Origin: JADCCX01 sp031378805
GTDB taxonomy: Bacteria; Pseudomonadota; Alphaproteobacteria; Rhizobiales; Beijerinckiaceae
Assembly (NCBI GenBank): GCA_031378805.1
Contig: JANNEO010000144.1
Location: 1 to 17,449, forward strand
Reading direction: 5' to 3'
DNA: 17,449 nt
Below are positions 1 to 7,190 of this stretch, piece by piece. The notes below the pieces were generated by a model. It saw only the letters and a program-made list of their open reading frames with translations. It was not told where the DNA came from and did no database searches. Numbering within the stretch: the first letter of the stretch is position 1; each line of letters starts with the position of its first letter. The position numbers and the translations under genes are program-made.

Positions 1-470
1 TGAAAGAACGACGTGTCGAGATAGACACGCTTGTCATTGGGGCAATAGAACGGACCCATGGCAGCCTGAGCTGAACCGCAGCCGGAGCGCGTACCACCCT
101 GATAGAGCACCATGTTGGGCTCGATGTAGCGCATTCCATCGCCGTTGCGGACGAGTTGCCCGGCTTGTGCCGGGAGCACCTGTTTCCAGACACGCTCGTT
201 GGCTTCCAGAATCTTGGATGCGAATTGACCGAGTTCGTCCTTCACCGGCCCTGCCTTGCCAGGCCCCTGGGCAATGCTGCCCGCGCCACGCGAGATCAGT
301 TCTGCGCCTCCCATCACGATCCTGGGATCAATGCCGAGAAACCAGGCGACAGCTCCTGCCAGGATCATGCCGCCGATGCCAAGGCCACCGCCCGAGATCA
401 TTCCGCCACCACCGCCGGATCCCCGGCGATCCTCGACATTGTCAGACTGGCCGACTTCATCCAGGCGCAT
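1..470 (-). CDS. ypfJ: Neutral zinc metallopeptidase, YpfJ/KPN_02809 type (partial, C-terminus outside window)
   Basis: The reading frame is open from an ATG at 468-470 to the window edge, giving about 156 residues, so the C-terminus is missing. The N-terminus (MRLDEVGQSDNVEDRRGSG) is charged and then strongly Gly-rich. A hydrophobic stretch at about residues 28-45 (GLGIGGMILAGAVAWFLGI) looks like a membrane anchor, and an extracytoplasmic part follows. The segment with NMVLYQGGTRSGCGSAQAAMGPFYCPNDKRVYLDTSFF, near residues 118-155, is the region just before the HExxH zinc site in the YpfJ (COG2321) family. The HExxH itself should lie in the part not shown. A GGGGA ribosome site precedes the ATG by 5 bases. 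Members are predicted membrane-anchored zinc peptidases of unknown substrate. The family call is from recognition of this block; the substrate is unknown. Confidence 0.85.
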   Translation of the reverse strand, partial: MRLDEVGQSDNVEDRRGSGGGGGMISGGGLGIGGMILAGAVAWFLGIDPRIVMGGAELISRGAGSIAQGPGKAGPVKDELGQFASKILEANERVWKQVLPAQAGQLVRNGDGMRYIEPNMVLYQGGTRSGCGSAQAAMGPFYCPNDKRVYLDTSFF

Positions 471-676
471 GACATTCCCCTTTGCTCACGTCGCCTGTTT
501 TGCGAGATTTCCTGATCCGCCGCAAGGGGAGCACATTGTCTGGCCAATATCCTCATGGCCAATGCCTCTTTGCTTGCATGGTCATTTTTGCCCCTGCCAT
601 GGACATTGCCGCCACGTCATGGCACGGCACAGGTTTCTTGACACCCCCGACGACAGTCCCTTGACGGCAAGTTTCC
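471..676. promoter_or_regulatory. Divergent intergenic region between the metallopeptidase gene and gph
   Basis: These 206 bases separate two divergent genes and must hold both promoters. TTGACA occurs at 638-643 on the plus strand, but no good -10 hexamer lies 16-18 bases downstream, so a gph promoter is only suggested. TGGCCAAT is repeated directly at 541-548 and 556-563, 15 bases apart; its meaning is unknown. No small gene is supported here. Confidence 0.3.
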
Positions 677-1357
677 ATGGCCCTTTCTCCCATCGTTGTC
701 TTCGATCTCGACGGCACACTTGCCGACACTGCGCAGGATTTGATCGCAACGCTCAACACCGTTCTGAAACGCGAAGGGGTCGCACCACTGCCATTCGAGA
801 AGGCGCGCGATCTGATCGGCGCGGGGGCCAGGCCGCTGATCCAGCGCGGTTTTGCTGCCTCTCAGACACCGCTTTCAGAGACCCGTCTGGACAATCTCTA
901 CACGTTCTTCCTCGACCACTATCATCGCAACATTGCGGTTCACTCGATGCTGTTTCCTGGCGTCATCGACGCGTTGGATGTTTTGGCGACGCAAGGCTTC
1001 ACCCTTGCGGTCTGTACCAACAAGCTGGAGGGCCACGCGCTCGAACTGCTGAAAGTGCTCGGCATTATCGACCGCTTCGCGTTCATTTCCGGCAAGGACA
1101 CATTCGATGTCTTCAAGCCCGATCCGCGTCACCTGACCGAAACGATCCGACGGGCGGGCGGCGATACGTCACGGTCCGTGATGGTGGGCGATTCGAAAAC
1201 GGATATCGATACGGCGAAGAATGCACGAATTCCGGTGGTAGGGGTCAGTTTCGGCTACACCAACATCCACGTGCGTGACCTGGGAGCGGATGCCGTGGTC
1301 GATCATTTCAATGATCTGCATGATGCGGTGCAGCGGCTGCTGAGGGCAGCTTCCTGA
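677..1357 (+). CDS. gph: Phosphoglycolate phosphatase (HAD superfamily)
   Basis: This 226-residue cytoplasmic protein carries all four HAD motifs. Motif I is FDLDGT with the nucleophile D10 and acid D12; T114 (AVCTNK) is motif II; K147 (FKPDP) is motif III; and GDSKTD, with D172 and D176, is motif IV. A helical cap domain lies between residues 16 and about 85, as in the Gph class that hydrolyses 2-phosphoglycolate, which arises from repair of oxidised DNA ends or from Rubisco oxygenation, to glycolate. Length matches the family. The ribosome site before the ATG is weak (GGCAAG). Other HAD phosphatases, such as PpaX-like or sugar-phosphate enzymes, share the layout, so substrate specificity is inferred. 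It is divergent from the metallopeptidase and has no obvious operon partner. Confidence 0.85.
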   Translation: MALSPIVVFDLDGTLADTAQDLIATLNTVLKREGVAPLPFEKARDLIGAGARPLIQRGFAASQTPLSETRLDNLYTFFLDHYHRNIAVHSMLFPGVIDALDVLATQGFTLAVCTNKLEGHALELLKVLGIIDRFAFISGKDTFDVFKPDPRHLTETIRRAGGDTSRSVMVGDSKTDIDTAKNARIPVVGVSFGYTNIHVRDLGADAVVDHFNDLHDAVQRLLRAAS

Positions 1358-1394
1358 GCATCCCCCAAGTTGTGGGCAGATGAACAGATCGGCA

Positions 1395-1424
1395 AGATTC
1401 CTGCACACCGCGTTCAGATTCCTG
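1395..1424 (+). repeat. Direct repeat AGATTCCTG, two copies 21 bp apart
   Basis: AGATTCCTG occurs at 1395-1403 and again at 1416-1424, so the copies lie two helical turns apart and about 85-110 bases before the start of the next gene. Spacing of this kind suits a regulator that binds as a tandem dimer on one DNA face. The regulator is not identified, and chance occurrence is possible. Confidence 0.3.
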
Positions 1425-1507
1425 TCAGCTGTCCCAGACTAGAACAGTTTCATACCGGGACCACAAAGGTTGGCTCTGCTGGCTTTCGGACCTCAAGGGA
1501 GACCATC

Positions 1508-1990
1508 ATGTCTGTTCTGATTTCTCGTGTGACAAAGGCTGCCCTGGGTGCCGCCGCAATACTTGCTGTTTCAACCAGTGCGACCGTAATGTCGACGTCT
1601 TCCGCTGAAGCTCAATGGGCTCCTCGCCCTGGCTGGGGTGGACCAGGATACCGGGCGCGTCCTGCCTACGGCGCTGGCTACGGCTACCGTCCTTATCGTC
1701 CTGCCCGCGGTGCTGCTGTTGCAGCTGGCATCATCGGTGGCATTGCTGCCGGTGCCCTTATCGCTGGTGCAGCCTCGCCAGCCTATGCGGTTCCCGGTCC
1801 TTCCTACGGTTATGCCCCGTCCTATGATTATGCGCCATCGTATGGCCATGCGCCATCCTATGGCTATGCCCAGCCGACATACTACCAGCCTGCCTACGAG
1901 ACGTATCAGCCAAGCTGCTACTTCAAGAAAGTGCGCCAGGTCGTGGACTATGACACCGTTGTCATTCGCCGCGTGCGGGTCTGCCGATGA
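1508..1990 (+). CDS. Small exported Gly/Tyr/Pro-rich repeat protein, function unknown
   Basis: The ATG at 1508 is chosen because AAGGGAG lies just before it (1495-1501) and because it begins a clean signal peptide; an earlier in-frame start at 1370 would bury that peptide. The product has 160 residues. Cleavage is likely after SSAEA, near residue 35. The mature part has a Gly/Tyr/Arg-rich segment (40-68), a glycine-zipper-like hydrophobic stretch (about 69-90), four hexapeptide repeats of the SYGYAP type (99-122), and a C-terminal patch rich in Val and Arg with Cys137 and Cys159, which could form a disulfide. Many rhizobial genomes carry small exported proteins of this composition, but I cannot name a family. 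An envelope or stress role is only a guess. A strong terminator follows. Confidence 0.8.
   Translation: MSVLISRVTKAALGAAAILAVSTSATVMSTSSAEAQWAPRPGWGGPGYRARPAYGAGYGYRPYRPARGAAVAAGIIGGIAAGALIAGAASPAYAVPGPSYGYAPSYDYAPSYGHAPSYGYAQPTYYQPAYETYQPSCYFKKVRQVVDYDTVVIRRVRVCR
1802..1873 (+). repeat. Four in-frame 18-bp tandem repeats (hexapeptide SYGYAP type)
   Basis: Four consecutive 18-base units starting at 1802, 1820, 1838 and 1856 encode SYGYAP, SYDYAP, SYGHAP and SYGYAQ. The units differ mainly at third codon positions and at two residues, so the array is not freshly duplicated, but it could still vary in copy number between strains without a frameshift. Confidence 0.8.
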
Positions 1991-2020
1991 TTGGCATTCG
2001 CGCTGACGTGTATCCTGTCG

Positions 2021-2053
2021 GGAAAGGGCTCTGTTTAAGCAGAGCCCTTTTTC
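2021..2053. terminator. Intrinsic terminator between two convergent genes
   Basis: AAAGGGCTCTG (2023-2033) pairs perfectly with CAGAGCCCTTT (2040-2050) across a six-base loop, and the plus strand ends in a run of five T. It lies 31 bases after the stop of the exported repeat protein and about 40 bases beyond the stop of nadE on the other strand, where the hairpin is followed by TTTCCC. It probably serves both genes, best for the plus strand. Confidence 0.88.
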
Positions 2054-2092
2054 CATAGTTCTGCGGGCCGCTTATCCCACCGTGCGCGTTCG

Positions 2093-3865
2093 TCAAAAAT
2101 CCACAACGTCGCTTTGCGCTCGCACCACTTCTGGCGCGATTGCCTTGTCTGGCGTGTAGGCCACTGACCCAGGGTCGCGGAAGCGGTTGACGATGGGATA
2201 GCGCCGCTCACGCCCGAAGGACTTCGTCGTCACCTTCACGCCCGGTGCCGACTGCCGCCGCTTGTACTCTGCGATGTAGAGCAGGCGCTCGACCTTGCGG
2301 ACGGTATCGATATCGTAGCCATCGGCCACAATGTCGCTGACGCGCATTTCGCGTTCCACCAGCCGCTCGAGGATAGCATCGAGCACATCGTATTCTGGCA
2401 ATGAGTCCTGGTCCTTCTGGTTCTCGCGCAGCTCAGCCGAGGGCGGTTTCACCAGGATATTGCCGGGGATCACCTCCCCGTCCGGACCCTTGGCCCAAAG
2501 CGGCTTCCAGCGGTTGCGAAGCGCGCAAAGCCGGAACACCTCCATCTTGTAGAGATCCTTGATCGGGTTGAAGCCGCCATTCATGTCGCCGTAGAGCGTG
2601 CAGTAGCCAACAGACATCTCGGATTTGTTGCCTGTCGTCACCACCATGGGTCCGAACTTGTTGGAGATCGACATCAGGATCGTGCCGCGCACCCGGCTTT
2701 GCAGGTTCTCTTCCGTGAGATCGCGTTGACGCCCCGCAAAGACAGGCGCCAGCGTGGCCTCGAGTCCCTCCACCGCCGTTTTGATCGGCACGATGTCGTA
2801 GCGCACACCCGTTGCGTCCGCCACGCCCTTGGCATCCGCCAGGCTTTCCCCTGACGTGTAGAGATAGGGCATCATCACGCAATGCACCCGGTCGGCCCCC
2901 AGCGCATCCACCGCCATCGCCGTGCAAATCGCCGAATCAATGCCCCCTGACAGGCCAAGCACCACGCCGGGAAAGCGGTTCTTATCGACATAGTCGCGCA
3001 AGCCCAGCACGCAGGCTTCATAATCCGCCTCGTCCCCGTCCTCGACCGGGGTGACCGGCCCGTCCTTGCAAACCCATGTCCCGTTGGCGCGCCGCCACGT
3101 CGTGAGCGCGATGGTCTCGACGAAGGCTGGCAACTGGAAAGCCAGGCTGCGATCAGCGTTAAGGCCCAACGAGCCGCCGTCGAACACCAGTTCATCCTGT
3201 CCGCCGACCTGATTGACGTAGATCAGCGGCAGGCCGCTTTCAGTTACGCGGGCAACCACGGTGTTGAGCCGCTCGGTCAGGCGTCCACGCCGATAGGGCG
3301 AGGCATTGGGCACGATGAGCAGTTCTGCGCCGGTTTCTGCCAGGCATTCCACCACGTCCTGGCCCCAGATGTCCTCGCAGATCGGGATACCGATGCGCAC
3401 GCCGTTGATTGCCACGGAACCGGGCAATGGACCCGAATCAAACACGCGCTTCTCGTCAAACACACCATAATTGGGCAAATCATTCTTGAAGCGCACGGCA
3501 GCGATCTTTCCGCCCATCAGGACGCAAACCGCGTTGTAGACCTCAAATCCATCCTTCTGCGCGTCTCGCTCGCCAGGGCCTCGCCGTCCGATGCCCCAGG
3601 GCACACCGATGATCATGGCTGGACCACCGCCCGCCGTCTCCCGCGCCAGTTCATCGAGCGCCGCGCGGCAGGCATCCAGAAAGGCTGGCTTCAGCACCAT
3701 GTCGTCCGGCGGGTAGGCCGAGAGGAACAGTTCGGTCAGCACCAGGATATCAGCACCCATCGCGTCGGCATCGCTTCGGGCCTTGCGGGCCTTGGCGGCG
3801 TTGCCAGCGATATCACCCACGACTGGATTGAGCTGGGCGATGGCGATTTTCAGCGTGTCTGTCAT
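2093..3865 (-). CDS. nadE: Glutamine-dependent NAD+ synthetase
   Basis: This 590-residue enzyme makes NAD+ from deamido-NAD+, ATP and glutamine in the last step of NAD biosynthesis. The N-terminal glutaminase (nitrilase-fold) domain shows the Glu-Lys-Cys triad: E45 in LVLTELF, K127 in FKNDLPNYG and C163 in IPICEDIWG. The C-terminal synthetase domain carries the PP-loop SGGIDS at residues 306-311, the YMPYLYTSGES-like ATP region, and the terminal KSFGRERRYPIVNRFRD segment. Length fits the two-domain bacterial class rather than the short ammonia-dependent form. The start at 3865 (MTDTLKIAIAQLNP) is preferred over an in-frame ATG at 3934, because the family begins at KIAIAQLNP; neither has a clear ribosome site. 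It is divergent from tupA. Confidence 0.95.
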   Translation of the reverse strand: MTDTLKIAIAQLNPVVGDIAGNAAKARKARSDADAMGADILVLTELFLSAYPPDDMVLKPAFLDACRAALDELARETAGGGPAMIIGVPWGIGRRGPGERDAQKDGFEVYNAVCVLMGGKIAAVRFKNDLPNYGVFDEKRVFDSGPLPGSVAINGVRIGIPICEDIWGQDVVECLAETGAELLIVPNASPYRRGRLTERLNTVVARVTESGLPLIYVNQVGGQDELVFDGGSLGLNADRSLAFQLPAFVETIALTTWRRANGTWVCKDGPVTPVEDGDEADYEACVLGLRDYVDKNRFPGVVLGLSGGIDSAICTAMAVDALGADRVHCVMMPYLYTSGESLADAKGVADATGVRYDIVPIKTAVEGLEATLAPVFAGRQRDLTEENLQSRVRGTILMSISNKFGPMVVTTGNKSEMSVGYCTLYGDMNGGFNPIKDLYKMEVFRLCALRNRWKPLWAKGPDGEVIPGNILVKPPSAELRENQKDQDSLPEYDVLDAILERLVEREMRVSDIVADGYDIDTVRKVERLLYIAEYKRRQSAPGVKVTTKSFGRERRYPIVNRFRDPGSVAYTPDKAIAPEVVRAQSDVVDF

Positions 3866-4065
3866 GCATGGGATGTAGCGCTGCGGAGAAAGCTTGGAAA
3901 GAGCCGAGCAGGATGCTGTCTGCGGATTGTCCAAGCCCGTTCATTCCGCAAGGTGGACCAAGAAGACATAGCCTCAGGCTATATAAAATGCTAAATAACT
4001 CTTTTACATCAATATCTTGATTTCCTTCACGGTTTGCATAAAACCGGGATCGAAGGAGACTTACG
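3866..4065. promoter_or_regulatory. Divergent nadE/tupA control region with a perfect palindrome
   Basis: ATAGCCTCAGGCTAT (3968-3982) is a perfect inverted repeat with 7-base arms and one central base. It abuts TATAAA at 3982-3987, which could be a -10 element for tupA, although no good -35 was found. A weaker inverted repeat, ATCAA-N4-TTGAT, lies at 4008-4021. The AGGCTATATA side resembles one half of the ModE operator pattern, but the full E. coli ModE spacing is not present. An operator for a tungstate or molybdate sensor is a reasonable inference, not shown. No molybdenum-cofactor riboswitch was recognised. Confidence 0.4.
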
Positions 4066-4890
4066 ATGCTGAATACGTGGCGTATTGTCCTTGCTCTGCT
4101 CATGCTCTCGCTGCTGCCCGCAAAGGCGCAGGAGCGCTTCATCACGCTGGCATCCACGACATCGACCGAACAGTCCGGTCTTTTCGGCCATATCCTGCCG
4201 CTGTTCCGCAAGGCGAGTGGCATCGAGGTGCGCGTGGTGGCTGTCGGTACCGGCCAGGCATTCGCCATCGGCATGAAGGGGGATTCGGACGCGCTGCTCG
4301 TGCATGACAGGTCGGGCGAAGAGCGGTTCATCACCGATGGCCACGGGATCGACCGGCGAGATGTGATGTTCAACGATTTCGTGCTGATCGGTCCGCGCCT
4401 TGATCCTGCGGGCATCCTTGGCCTGACAGAGGCCGATGAGGCGCTGAGGCGCATTGCCGCCACACGATCCGCCTTTGCCTCGCGCGGCGACGACAGCGGC
4501 ACCCACCGGATGGAACTGCGGCTGTGGTCGAAGGCAGGCGTGGATTCTGGGGCGCGGACTTCGAGCTGGTATCGGGAGCTGGGGGCGGGCATGGGCGCGA
4601 CATTGAACACGGCATCGGGCCTCGACGCCTACACGCTCGCAGATCGCGCGACCTGGGCCAGCTTCAAGAACCGTGGCCCTCTGACGATCCTGATGGAAGG
4701 CGATGCCGCGCTCTTCAATCCGTATGGCTCGATCCTCGTAAGTCCTGCGAAGGGCAGACATATCAAGGCGGCAGATGCTCGGGCCTGGCATGAGTGGCTC
4801 ACTTCACCCGACGGGCAAGCCGCGATCAGCTCCTTCCGTATTGATGGCCAGCAACTGTTCTTCACGCCAGCGACCAAGCCGCGCAGCTAG
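4066..4890 (+). CDS. tupA: Tungstate-type ABC transporter substrate-binding protein
   Basis: This is a 274-residue periplasmic binding protein. The signal peptide spans residues 1-21, with likely cleavage after PAKA. It is followed by the TupA hallmark LASTTSTEQSGL (28-39), whose Ser/Thr residues bind the oxyanion, and by VVAVGTGQAFAIGMKGDSDALLVHD and FNDFVLIGP, all typical of TupA and related PstS-like oxyanion binders. The ATG follows GGAG by 8 bases. The expected role is to capture tungstate, possibly molybdate, and deliver it to the permease encoded 6 bases downstream. Family homologues discriminate W from Mo to differing degrees, which cannot be read here. The missing ATPase gene next door is unusual. 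Confidence 0.88.
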   Translation: MLNTWRIVLALLMLSLLPAKAQERFITLASTTSTEQSGLFGHILPLFRKASGIEVRVVAVGTGQAFAIGMKGDSDALLVHDRSGEERFITDGHGIDRRDVMFNDFVLIGPRLDPAGILGLTEADEALRRIAATRSAFASRGDDSGTHRMELRLWSKAGVDSGARTSSWYRELGAGMGATLNTASGLDAYTLADRATWASFKNRGPLTILMEGDAALFNPYGSILVSPAKGRHIKAADARAWHEWLTSPDGQAAISSFRIDGQQLFFTPATKPRS

Positions 4891-4896
4891 ACCGCT

Positions 4897-5595
4897 TTGG
4901 CATACGATCTCTGGTCCGCGCTGGCACTGGCATTTGCCCTCATCACATCGGCTGACGCCGAGCTGCTGGACATCGTGGGCCTATCGCTGACGGTCAGCGG
5001 TTCGGCCAGCCTGGCAGCCTTCGCCATAGGGGGGCCGATCGGGGCATGGCTTGCAGTCAAGGCCTTCCGGGGTCGGCAGGGCGTGCTTGTCGTCGTCAAC
5101 GCGCTGCTTGGTTTGCCGCCTGTCGTCGTCGGACTGGTCGTGTACCTCCTGATCTCGCGCAGCGGGCCATTGGGTGGCCTAGGTCTGCTGTTCACGCCGT
5201 CGGGTATGGTGCTGGCGCAGATCATCCTGACGCTGCCCATCGTCATCGCGCTCACACACCGGCTCGTGATGCCTCTGTGGCGCGAGCACGGCGATGATCT
5301 CACCATGGATGGCGCAAGCACGATCCGCTGCATCCGCACGCTGCTCGACATGGCCCGGGTGGGACTGGTGACAGTGTATCTCGCAGCGTTCGGGCGTGCC
5401 ATCGCCGAGGTCGGCGCGATCATGATGGTGGGCGGCAATATCCGCGGCCACACCCGCACAATGACCACGGCCATCGCGCTGGAAACCAGCAAGGGTGACC
5501 TGCCGCTGGCGCTGGCGCTGGGCCTGATCCTGATCGGCCTCAGTGTCTTGGTGAGCGCGATGGCATTCTCGCTTGATCGGGAGAAACGGGGATAG
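4897..5595 (+). CDS. tupB: Tungstate-type ABC transporter permease
   Basis: The product is a 232-residue inner-membrane protein with about five membrane helices (roughly 27-55, 62-87, 103-125, 155-180, 201-225). The cytoplasmic coupling (EAA-type) region is clear: MDGASTIRCIRTLLDMARVGL then FGRAIAEVGAIMMVGGNIRGHTRTMTTAI, the block that docks on the ATPase in TupB/ModB/CysT-like permeases. The best start is TTG at 4897, 6 bases after the tupA stop. There is no in-frame ATG nearby and no strong ribosome site, so translation is probably coupled to tupA. The protein should work with TupA and an ATPase (TupC), but the next gene is convergent and unrelated. Confidence 0.88.
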   Translation: MAYDLWSALALAFALITSADAELLDIVGLSLTVSGSASLAAFAIGGPIGAWLAVKAFRGRQGVLVVVNALLGLPPVVVGLVVYLLISRSGPLGGLGLLFTPSGMVLAQIILTLPIVIALTHRLVMPLWREHGDDLTMDGASTIRCIRTLLDMARVGLVTVYLAAFGRAIAEVGAIMMVGGNIRGHTRTMTTAIALETSKGDLPLALALGLILIGLSVLVSAMAFSLDREKRG

Positions 5596-5642
5596 GAAAC
5601 CAGACGCACTCCCGTCCGGGCGTTCGTTTCCTGATGATCAGG
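5594..5642. terminator. Nested hairpins between convergent tupB and the RTX gene
   Basis: AGGAAAC (5594-5600) pairs with GTTTCCT (5626-5632), with a smaller inner pairing ACGC/GCGT (5604-5607 with 5620-5623). A second perfect palindrome, CCTGATGATCAGG (5630-5642), overlaps the RTX stop codon. There is no T-run, so this is a plausible bidirectional terminator or mRNA 3'-end stabiliser rather than a textbook intrinsic terminator. Confidence 0.45.
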
Positions 5643-6978
5643 CGAACACGAACCAGTCAGCGGTGACACTTGCGGCGCTCGTGTTGTAGAGCGTAATCAG
5701 CTGTCCGCCTGCAAACTCGATCTGTGTCGACCCGCCGTCCTGATAGAGTGCCGCGTGATCCAGCAGGTGGTCGAAGCTATCGGCCAAGCCAGCCTCAATC
5801 CGGATGTGATCATCGTGAGGCTTGAAATCGACAATGAAATCGTGGCCGGAGTTGACGCCAAAGACAAATGTGTCGCTCCCCGAACCTCCGGTGATCACAT
5901 CAAAACCTGCGCCCGCATCGACGATATGGTCGCCTGAACCCAGATCAATGACGTCATTGCCGTCCGTACCCTCGATCATCTGCGTCTCGTGGGCAGCAAC
6001 TGTCTGCGGCTCGAAGGTGAACATGTCCGCACTCAACTGCTCGACCGAGAAATGGGTGAGCACAAGGACATCCGTTCCATTGCGGAATTCGATCACGGTT
6101 GATCCCTCGTCCTGATAGGCAACGGAGTGAGCCAACATCTCGGCTAGGCTGGAGAAGCTGTCGGACGTGACGAGGATTTGATCAACGCCCTTGTCGAAAT
6201 CGGTCACATAGACATGGCCCATGCCTGGCTTGAATGTGAAGAGGTCGCTGTGCATTGGCAGTTCGGGTTGGGGGGCAGGCGCGATATCAATAGCCGGAAT
6301 CTTCTCTGTCACGATGTCATCCGTGAGCAACGGGTCACTGGCACCCACTGTCACAGGCTCTGAAGGTTGCTGCTCGGCCACTGGGGTGATCCCAGGCGAA
6401 GGACTTTCAACCTCGGCGCTGACAACGGGCCGCGTATCTGTGAGCGTCTCAAACTGCCCGTACGCTATCTGCGATCGTCCAGAAGCCGTGTATCCACCGA
6501 TGATATCGCCAGTCCGGAGGGGCGAGAAAGCCATACCAAGGTCCAGCGCCGTCATTTTGCTCTGAACCTGTACCCCAGCCAGCAGTGCATCCATGTTGGA
6601 GGGCATGTACCACGCCATTCCAGTCGATCCCGCGCGCATCGGCGAAGTCAGATGATCTGCGATAGAGGCGGTCTGGGGCACATCCTCTGCGCCAGCCGAC
6701 GATGAACCTTCGACCTGAACGAAGCGAGCGATGGTGCCGACAATGTCGTCGAATCCATCAGAGGCGATCCGCAGAATTGCCGACCAATCACGATGCTCTA
6801 TGCGCTGGACTGCCTCGATCCAGTCAGCCGCTCCGGCACACAGCGCCATTTCGTCAAGAATCGGCAGATTGGTCGGCTGCGGCTGGCTCCCTGCCTGGGC
6901 ATCGGGAAGAACAGTCGCGGCGGACGTTGCGGCAGCAGCCTCAGACGCGTCGTTCTTCTCATTGGAAAACTCAGTCAT
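5638..6978 (-). CDS. RTX-repeat calcium-binding protein, probably secreted
   Basis: This 446-residue acidic protein starts at the ATG at 6978; an upstream in-frame TTG at 6993 has no ribosome site. The N-terminal half (1-180) matches nothing I recognise, and a Pro/Glu-rich linker (about 185-245) follows. Residues 337-372 are four RTX nonapeptides (GTDGNDVID, LGSGDHIVD, AGAGFDVIT, GGSGSDTFV), the parallel beta-roll that binds calcium outside the cell. They are flanked by two similar modules of about 75 residues (247-322 and 371-445), each running FxF..G.GH..V.DF....D.I...AYQD or LYQD.GST.IEF...AD.F.F. The C-terminus ends in hydrophobic DWFVFA, as in type I secretion substrates and M10-peptidase C-domains. 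No catalytic motif is visible, and no type I exporter lies nearby. Confidence 0.8.
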   Translation of the reverse strand: MTEFSNEKNDASEAAAATSAATVLPDAQAGSQPQPTNLPILDEMALCAGAADWIEAVQRIEHRDWSAILRIASDGFDDIVGTIARFVQVEGSSSAGAEDVPQTASIADHLTSPMRAGSTGMAWYMPSNMDALLAGVQVQSKMTALDLGMAFSPLRTGDIIGGYTASGRSQIAYGQFETLTDTRPVVSAEVESPSPGITPVAEQQPSEPVTVGASDPLLTDDIVTEKIPAIDIAPAPQPELPMHSDLFTFKPGMGHVYVTDFDKGVDQILVTSDSFSSLAEMLAHSVAYQDEGSTVIEFRNGTDVLVLTHFSVEQLSADMFTFEPQTVAAHETQMIEGTDGNDVIDLGSGDHIVDAGAGFDVITGGSGSDTFVFGVNSGHDFIVDFKPHDDHIRIEAGLADSFDHLLDHAALYQDGGSTQIEFAGGQLITLYNTSAASVTADWFVFA

Positions 6979-7190
6979 GGCACGCTCACGCAACTGTTAA
7001 CTTACAAGCGTTAACATTGCTTAATACATATTAACAAAAAGTTAATTTTTTAGCCAAATTCGTAAACAAACAGCTAATATTAATATATTGGTATGATTAA
7101 CCAATCGAGATGGTAAACAGATCGTTTAAATCGTCTTACTTAAAATGACCCGTTTTGAAACAAGGATAATAGTGATTGGCCTCGTCTGAA
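6979..7190 (-). promoter_or_regulatory. AT-rich control region upstream of the RTX gene with phased TTAA boxes
   Basis: The 212 bases between the RTX start and the amn stop are much richer in A+T than the rest of the window. TTAA tetramers start at 6997, 7011, 7021, 7031 and 7042 (steps of 14, 10, 10 and 11 bases), with more at 7097, 7126 and 7140. TTAACAAAAAGTTAA (7031-7045) fits the TTAA-N7-TTAA box bound by the alphaproteobacterial cell-cycle regulator CtrA; two GTTAAC palindromes lie at 6996-7001 and 7010-7015. The cluster is 19-67 bases before the RTX start codon. No gene is seen here, and no clear terminator for amn. Confidence 0.55.

Noticed and set aside
256..1278. Long plus-strand open frame across the metallopeptidase and gph
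   Set aside because: It lies antisense to a real gene and then out of frame over gph, with Pro/Arg/His-rich composition and no domain; it is a GC-rich shadow frame.
3866..3934. Longer nadE start at 3934
   Set aside because: It adds 23 residues not seen in the family, which begins at the KIAIAQLNP strand.
3866..4065. Molybdenum or tungsten cofactor riboswitch before tupA
   Set aside because: The region is short and AT-rich, and I could not find the conserved stems and loops of the Moco RNA.
4027..4791. Minus-strand open frame opposite tupA
   Set aside because: TupA has a signal peptide and family hallmark in the other strand; this frame has neither motif nor ribosome site.
7046..7190. Replication origin or DnaA-box cluster in the AT-rich stretch
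   Set aside because: I found no run of TTATNCACA-type boxes, and the neighbouring genes are not origin-linked.
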